Assembly: GCA_035252155.1 (NCBI GenBank)
Contig: DATFDL010000680.1
Coordinates: 1-9,851 of the forward strand
Reading direction: 5' to 3'
Source of the DNA: JAICLL01 sp035252155
Lineage (GTDB): Bacteria; Planctomycetota; Planctomycetia; Pirellulales; JAICIG01
DNA: 9,851 nt
Shown here: positions 6,751 to 9,851 of the stretch, one piece after another
How positions within the stretch are numbered: position 1 is the first letter of the stretch
How the letters are laid out: every line of letters begins with the position of its first letter
The notes under the pieces: generated by a model
Seen by the model: only the letters and a program-made list of their open reading frames with translations
What the model was told of the DNA's origin: nothing
The model's database searches: none
Program-made: the position numbers and the translations under genes

Positions 6751-7197
6751 TCAAATCAGCAAGATTTGATAAAGAAGATGACGCCGCAACGAAGGCGGCG
6801 CGATAACCGGCACCGGGCAGTGCTCGGCACCAGAGAATCCCGCTACCTGCGAAGCAAACGATCTCGGCGGGACCGCAAACAACTCTTGCCACCCGGCGGC
6901 ACCCGGGATATCGACGTTCGCCTTTTGCGGCGGAAGATAGGTGCAAACGCCTTGGCATTCGAACTTGCAGGGGCATGGGCCCGGCGATTGTCCGTCGTGG
7001 GCGTCGTGGCACGCTTCCTGGCAAGCGTGATTGGCAAGTAAGCTGAATGCCGCCGGAAGCTGGCGAGTTGGCCCCTCCGCGTTCGCCGTCACCTTCGCCG
7101 CGCAATGATCGCAATCATGCGCGTGGTGCCAGCAACATCCAAGCACCGCATGGATGAAGAGCAAGCCGGCGGTCAAATGGGTGAAAATTGAGCGCAT
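6751..7197 (-). CDS. Cys/His-rich probable lipoprotein at the head of the efflux operon (hypothetical)
   Basis: 148 aa from the ATG at 7197. A signal segment (MRSIFTHLTAGLLFIHAVLG) leads to VLGC, a fair lipobox with Cys21 as the lipid-bearing residue. Right after it comes a dense ligand patch, CWHHAHDCDHC (22-32). A second cluster is CPCKFECQGVC (75-85: C75, C77, C81, C85), with HACQEACHDAH (57-67) before it. In all there are 11 Cys and 11 His. The second half (about 86-148) is less charged and ends LLYQILLI, similar to the end of the 166-aa protein at 743-1243. The ribosome binding site is weak (AGG only), so the start is chosen from the signal peptide and the promoter candidate just upstream; the frame stays open to 7443. 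It is the first gene of the minus-strand run, 129 bases before czcB. A metal-binding or metal-sensing role in the periplasm is inference. Confidence 0.72.
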   Translation of the reverse strand: MRSIFTHLTAGLLFIHAVLGCCWHHAHDCDHCAAKVTANAEGPTRQLPAAFSLLANHACQEACHDAHDGQSPGPCPCKFECQGVCTYLPPQKANVDIPGAAGWQELFAVPPRSFASQVAGFSGAEHCPVPVIAPPSLRRHLLYQILLI

Positions 7198-7507
7198 AAA
7201 AACGGAACCTATAAGGGCATCATCGTCATTGTGAGCGGCAAAGTCAACCAGACCTCGAGAAGAAACAAGAAAATCGCCGACGACCGGTGCGGTATTGGCA
7301 GAATGAGCGTGCATAGGGTCGAAGGGGTTCCAAGTTGGTCGAGAATTGACCCGCCAAGGCGTTGCATCGCCGGAAGGGAAGTCTCGCTTTAACCGCGTAC
7401 GGGTTGACCCTTTGACGGCTCGATGTTTGCACAGCGCCCACAATAGACGCTAACCCACTGGGCGAATGCCGGCCGCAAACTGTTCCACCTTTTGGGAGGT
7501 TTTTCTC
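7198..7507. promoter_or_regulatory. Divergent intergenic region between the efflux run and the Csp-like gene
   Basis: About 310 bases separate the divergent starts at 7197 and 7508. A promoter candidate for the minus strand is listed separately. Towards the plus strand, TTGACC (7404-7409) and TTGACG (7412-7417) resemble -35 boxes, but no convincing -10 lies at the right distance. The string TTGACCC occurs twice (7346-7352 and 7404-7410); the second copy is part of the small dyad GGGTTGACCC. These could be regulator sites, which is a guess. No regulator gene lies in the window. Confidence 0.35.
7219..7247 (-). promoter_or_regulatory. Sigma70-like promoter candidate for the efflux run
   Basis: On the minus strand TTGACT (7242-7247, 5 of 6) is followed by exactly 17 bases and GATGAT (7219-7224, 4 of 6). 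Transcription would start near 7212, about 15 bases before the ATG at 7197. This supports that start codon over the longer open frame. It would drive the 148-aa gene and, by read-through, czcB, czcA and the 137-aa lipoprotein gene. Confidence 0.4.
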
Positions 7508-7999
7508 ATGGACCGTCGGAATGCACTGGGAGCGTTGGGAACGGCGGCGGCGGGACTGGCTGGCTTGGCGGCGACGGAGGCCCACGCTCAGCAACGACGG
7601 CGCGATACGCGTGATGAGCGCGAAAGCGGTCGGGGCGGCCGCGGCAACTCGCGCGCCGTCGAAGATTGCGTCGAGGCCTGCAACCGCTGCCAGGAAATCT
7701 GTAACGAGACCGCGCATCACTGTTACGAGCGGGCTGCGGACGGCGACACCGATCATCTCAAGGCGTTGCATTACACCATCGACTGCCAAGAACTGTGCGC
7801 AGCTTCGGCCAAGCTCTGCGCCCGCCGCAGCCCGCTGATGGCTGTCTGCTGCCAAGCCTGCGCAGAAGCGTGCGAGGCGTGCGCCAAAGTTTGCGACAAA
7901 TCGGACGACGACCAGATGGACGACTGCGCCGAAGAGTGCCGCCGGTGCGCCGAAAGTTGCCGTTCAATGGTCTCGATGATGGGCGGCCGCCGTCGTTAA
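7508..7999 (+). CDS. Tat-exported four-helix-bundle Cys protein, copper storage (Csp/DUF326) type
   Basis: 163 aa. The ATG at 7508 follows GGGAGG; starting there puts a twin-arginine signal at the N-terminus (MDRRNALGALGTAAAG), with cleavage likely near AHA at 27. An Arg-rich linker to about 49 leads into a Cys-rich helical domain. Eighteen Cys follow helix-type spacing: C54-C58-C61-C65-C72, C93-C97-C104, C114-C115-C118-C122-C125-C129, C140-C144-C147-C151. This pattern of CxxxC and CxxC on amphipathic helices is typical of Csp proteins, which hold many Cu(I) ions in the core of a four-helix bundle. In Methylosinus trichosporium the Csp1 form is exported through Tat, as predicted here. It diverges from the efflux operon, so copper storage outside the cytoplasm next to metal export is the natural reading. 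Copper as the actual ligand is inferred from the family. Confidence 0.88.
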   Translation: MDRRNALGALGTAAAGLAGLAATEAHAQQRRRDTRDERESGRGGRGNSRAVEDCVEACNRCQEICNETAHHCYERAADGDTDHLKALHYTIDCQELCAASAKLCARRSPLMAVCCQACAEACEACAKVCDKSDDDQMDDCAEECRRCAESCRSMVSMMGGRRR

Positions 8000-8006
8000 C
8001 GGCGGC
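7986..8006 (+). terminator. Hairpin across the stop codon of the Csp-like gene
   Basis: GCCGCCGT (7986-7993), loop CGTTA, ACGGCGGC (7999-8006): an 8-bp GC-rich stem that spans the TAA stop. It lacks a following T run. It may be a Rho-independent-like pause or a 3'-end stabilising stem. The downstream gene starts 132 bases after the stop codon, so a boundary here is plausible but unproven. Confidence 0.3.
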
Positions 8007-8131
8007 TCCGCGGCATCGATTCACGCGACCAGCACGGCCGGGCCGCAACGCGCCCGGCGGTGCGCGCCACGGCCCCGCGGCGTAAAATGGTTGAGGGGAC
8101 CCAGAACGCTTACGATCGTCGCTTGCGTACC

Positions 8132-8749
8132 ATGAGATACACGTCAATTCTAGCTCTGTTTGTTGTTGTGGCGGCTGCTTCACCGCAGTCGGTGACGGGC
8201 CAACGGGCCGCGCAAAATGGGTTGACTCACTCAGTGCGGCGCGTGGGGCAGCCGGAAAACCGTCGGCGCTATGTCTGGCACAACGATCGTTGGTGGTATT
8301 GGACGCGCGCGAATCGCTGGGCGTACTTCGACGGCCGAAAGTGGAATACCTACGATCCGCGGCGGCCGCCGGCCGACGGGCTCGCACTCGGTTATCGCAG
8401 AGCTCCCGCATTTGAGCGACCGCCGACAGTACCGCCGCGTCCGCCTCGGGCCTCGGCGATCGGCAGCGGCGAGCTGGGCCCGATCGAATTGTTCGAGCTT
8501 GGCGGAGGGGCGTTGGAACGCCTCGAGCCCGCCGCGGGCACGGTGCTTCGCGTGCCTGAGCGCGAACCGTCTGACATTCGGGTACTACCGTCGCCGCCTG
8601 TCGCAGGCACGTCGGACCGTCTGGGCGGCACGGATCTTGGCAGCCCAGCAGGCCGATCTGCTGCGACCGGTGGCGGCGGTTTCGGTGGACCAAGCGGCCG
8701 ATCGCTCGGCGCTGGCAGCGCCGCTGGTGGAGCAAGCACGCCGCAGTAG
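8132..8749 (+). CDS. Secreted protein with a Trp-rich motif and Pro/Gly-rich tail (hypothetical)
   Basis: 205 aa from the ATG at 8132, where a signal peptide begins (MRYTSILALFVVVAAAS, cleavage near residue 23). No clear ribosome binding site precedes it; in-frame starts further up would bury the signal peptide behind basic residues. Residues 47-74 form the only patterned part: YVWHNDRWWYWTRANRWAYF followed by DGRKWNTYDP. Repeated aromatic RW/YW motifs like this are common in short exported planctomycete proteins of unknown role. Residues 90-110 are Pro/Arg-rich, about 110-150 may fold as a mixed segment, and 165-205 are Gly/Ser/Ala-rich and probably disordered. There are no Cys, unlike its neighbours, so a link to metal handling is not supported. 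It might share a transcript with the Csp-like gene. Confidence 0.65.
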   Translation: MRYTSILALFVVVAAASPQSVTGQRAAQNGLTHSVRRVGQPENRRRYVWHNDRWWYWTRANRWAYFDGRKWNTYDPRRPPADGLALGYRRAPAFERPPTVPPRPPRASAIGSGELGPIELFELGGGALERLEPAAGTVLRVPEREPSDIRVLPSPPVAGTSDRLGGTDLGSPAGRSAATGGGGFGGPSGRSLGAGSAAGGASTPQ

Positions 8750-8850
8750 CCGAGCGGCGTGCCGGATCAAGATAAACGTCGCTTGCCCGGTCAGACCGCT
8801 CATTCAGTTCCTCGCGACTCGGGCGCGGCCCAGAGGAAAAGAGCGCAATA

Positions 8851-8872
8851 AAAAAGACGTGACCGTTTTTTT
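8851..8872 (+). terminator. Possible terminator with A/T-rich stem
   Basis: AAAAAGACG (8851-8859), loop TGAC, CGTTTTTTT (8864-8872) can form a 9-bp stem with one G-U pair; the T7 run serves as both stem and tail. It lies 100 bases after the stop of the W-rich protein gene. Only two G-C pairs support the stem, so it is weak. Confidence 0.3.
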
Positions 8873-9231
8873 GATCCTTTGCGTCGGGCTCTCGCCTTTC
8901 GCACGGACCTTGCTCAAGCCTCAAGCATTTCTGCTTTTCGCTTCAGCCAAGCGGCCACGTCCCATTACGACAGGCTTTTGAACGATCGTTTGACTCTTGC
9001 AAGTCTTTCGATCATCCCGCTGAGTTGGAAAGCCCCTTTGTTTTGGGTTTTCGGTTCAGTTGTTTCTGCCTGTCTTATAAGAATCCTAGGGGTGTCCAGC
9101 GTGGCGGAGTAGTTGAACGGCTGTTCCGTACCTTTGTCACACTAGGCGAGCTGGCAAGAGGCACACGCCAATCCCGGTTGTCCCGCGTGGGAAGGCTGTT
9201 CTTACCAAAACGAACGCACCGGACTTTCGAC

Positions 9232-9279
9232 GATTGCCGGCCGATGAGAAGAAGCGGACGAAAAAAAACTTCGGCAATC
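9232..9279. repeat. 8-bp inverted repeat with a 32-base loop
   Basis: GATTGCCG (9232-9239) is matched by CGGCAATC (9272-9279). The loop contains a run of eight A. It stands just before the palindrome at 9298-9316 and could be part of the same dispersed element. Chance is possible for a repeat of this size. Confidence 0.35.
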
Positions 9280-9297
9280 TTGTCGGCCCTCACCTGA

Positions 9298-9316
9298 CCT
9301 CTCCCGGAGGGAGAGG
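9298..9316. repeat. REP-like palindrome CCTCTCCC-GGA-GGGAGAGG
   Basis: A perfect 8-bp stem with a 3-base loop. From memory, this palindrome, often preceded by CCCTCACC as here (9288-9294 reads CCTCACC), is found in many copies between genes in GC-rich bacteria, including Proteobacteria and planctomycetes. It sits about 110 bases upstream of the outer membrane factor gene. Confidence 0.65.
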
Positions 9317-9429
9317 GAGCTTTAGGACGACGAAGTTGTTTTTCGTTGCTCCTTAACGGTAGTTACGCGTCGGCCCTCCAAGCTAACCCGTTGGCCGCAC
9401 CCGCATTGTCGATTCGCATGGAGGCAACC

Positions 9430-9851
9430 ATGCTGCGGAATGCCTCATTGTGGCGCCGCGGACAAAACTTGTGCGGCGTTGGGCCTTTGAGCCGCGCGAG
9501 CTTGGTCGTCTGGGTGGCGCTGGGCCTTGGTACGCCCGCTGGTGCCACGGAGGCCGCGCCGGCAGCGAGCCCACGCGCCCGGCCGCGCGGATATTTCGCG
9601 CGGCAGTCGAAGAGTGGCGCCCAAGTAACCCCGGTCCCGGCGCGCCGGGAGGATGGGGAAGTCACTCGACAAAGTCTACCGGAAGTGCCCCCCGCAGAGC
9701 GTCGGCTATACGAAGCGGCAGCCCTCGCGCCGGTCTCGCATCGCCGCTGGCAAACACTCCCAACCGTTGACGAACCGTTTGGCAATCAGCCCGAGCTGTT
9801 GTTGCCGGCGGTGATTGAGCAGGTGCTGGCCCGCAACCGCACGGTCGAGGC
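9430..9851 (+). CDS. czcC: N-terminus of a CzcC/TolC-like outer membrane efflux factor, cut by the window edge
   Basis: The frame is open from the ATG at 9430 to the end of the window (140 codons and 2 bases). GGAGG stands 5 bases before this ATG; an in-frame ATG at 9418 is possible but overlaps that site. The N-terminus MLRNASLWRRGQNLCG leads to a hydrophobic run (about 27-42, ASLVVWVALGLGTPAG), which fits a signal peptide. A long low-complexity stretch rich in Ala, Pro and Arg follows (about 43-112). The last residues, LLLPAVIEQVLARNRTVEA, match the first helix of the outer membrane efflux (OEP) domain, where a leucine is followed by a block such as EVLARNPxLEA. This would be the outer membrane channel of a tripartite pump. 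It may serve the CzcBA pump here or a second pump to the right. The family call rests on one short motif. Confidence 0.68.
   Translation, partial: MLRNASLWRRGQNLCGVGPLSRASLVVWVALGLGTPAGATEAAPAASPRARPRGYFARQSKSGAQVTPVPARREDGEVTRQSLPEVPPAERRLYEAAALAPVSHRRWQTLPTVDEPFGNQPELLLPAVIEQVLARNRTVE

Larger units (their letters stand above)
8750..9429. other. 680-base gene-poor region with several palindromes
   Basis: No convincing gene is seen on either strand. The open frames at 8879-9112 and 9025-9297 have no ribosome binding site and overlap in different frames. The part from about 8840 to 9090 is more AT-rich than the rest of the window. It holds a possible terminator (8851-8872), a TATAAG box (9076-9081) without a good -35, an inverted repeat (9232-9279) and a REP-like palindrome (9298-9316). 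The promoter of the gene at 9430 should be here. Confidence 0.5.

Noticed and set aside
7198..7443. N-terminal extension of the 148-aa protein up to 7443
   Set aside because: The longer form would put 82 residues without Cys ahead of a good lipoprotein signal and would run through the promoter candidate at 7219-7247.
7758..8924. 388-aa open frame on the minus strand
   Set aside because: It runs opposite the Csp-like and W-rich genes, has a biased Arg/Ser/Pro composition and shows no domain. It is a shadow.
9090..9180. A tRNA-like look (GTGTCCAGCGTGGCGGAG) in the gap
   Set aside because: No matching acceptor stem, anticodon arm or T-loop (GTTCRA) can be laid out at the required distances.
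8879..9297. Two short plus-strand frames (77 and 90 aa) in the gap before the outer membrane factor gene
   Set aside because: No ribosome binding site, no signal or domain, and mutual overlap in different frames.
1..9851. CRISPR array, insertion sequence, transposase or integrase
   Set aside because: No evenly spaced repeats and no such protein is visible in the window; the palindromes seen are single REP-like elements.

Overview
The window is GC-rich and reads like the chromosome of a planctomycete (a Pirellulales-type organism is my best guess). That guess rests on the many small exported Cys-rich proteins, a W-rich secreted protein of a kind common in that phylum, loose gene spacing, and several dispersed palindromes that I remember from planctomycete genomes. 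No marker gene is present to prove it.

Layout. The minus strand (read from about 7.2 kb down to 1) carries a heavy-metal efflux locus in this order: a 148-aa Cys/His-rich probable lipoprotein (6751-7197), a CzcB-type membrane fusion protein (4978-6621), a CzcA-type RND pump (1833-4961), a 137-aa lipoprotein with two Cys/His motifs (1398-1811), a 166-aa Cys-rich exported protein with its own promoter candidate (743-1243), a 94-aa small secreted protein (200-484), and the first codons of a possible paralogue of it running off the left edge (1-34). The plus strand carries a Tat-exported four-helix-bundle Cys protein of the copper storage (Csp/DUF326) type (7508-7999), a W-rich secreted protein (8132-8749), and, after about 680 gene-poor bases rich in palindromes, the start of a CzcC/TolC-like outer membrane factor (9430 to the right edge).

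How it fits together. CzcA (inner membrane) and CzcB (adaptor) would form a proton-driven metal exporter; the outer membrane partner may be the gene at the right edge or lie elsewhere. CzcB and the lipoprotein directly after CzcA share an unusual repeated motif, WCxEHxxxExxCxxC, which suggests a metal hand-off between the two. The pump has the acidic CzcA-type signature in TM4 and lacks two of the three methionines of the CusA copper site, while the divergent Csp-like protein points to copper. The locus may therefore handle several soft or divalent metals. No regulator, RNA gene, CRISPR array or transposase was seen.
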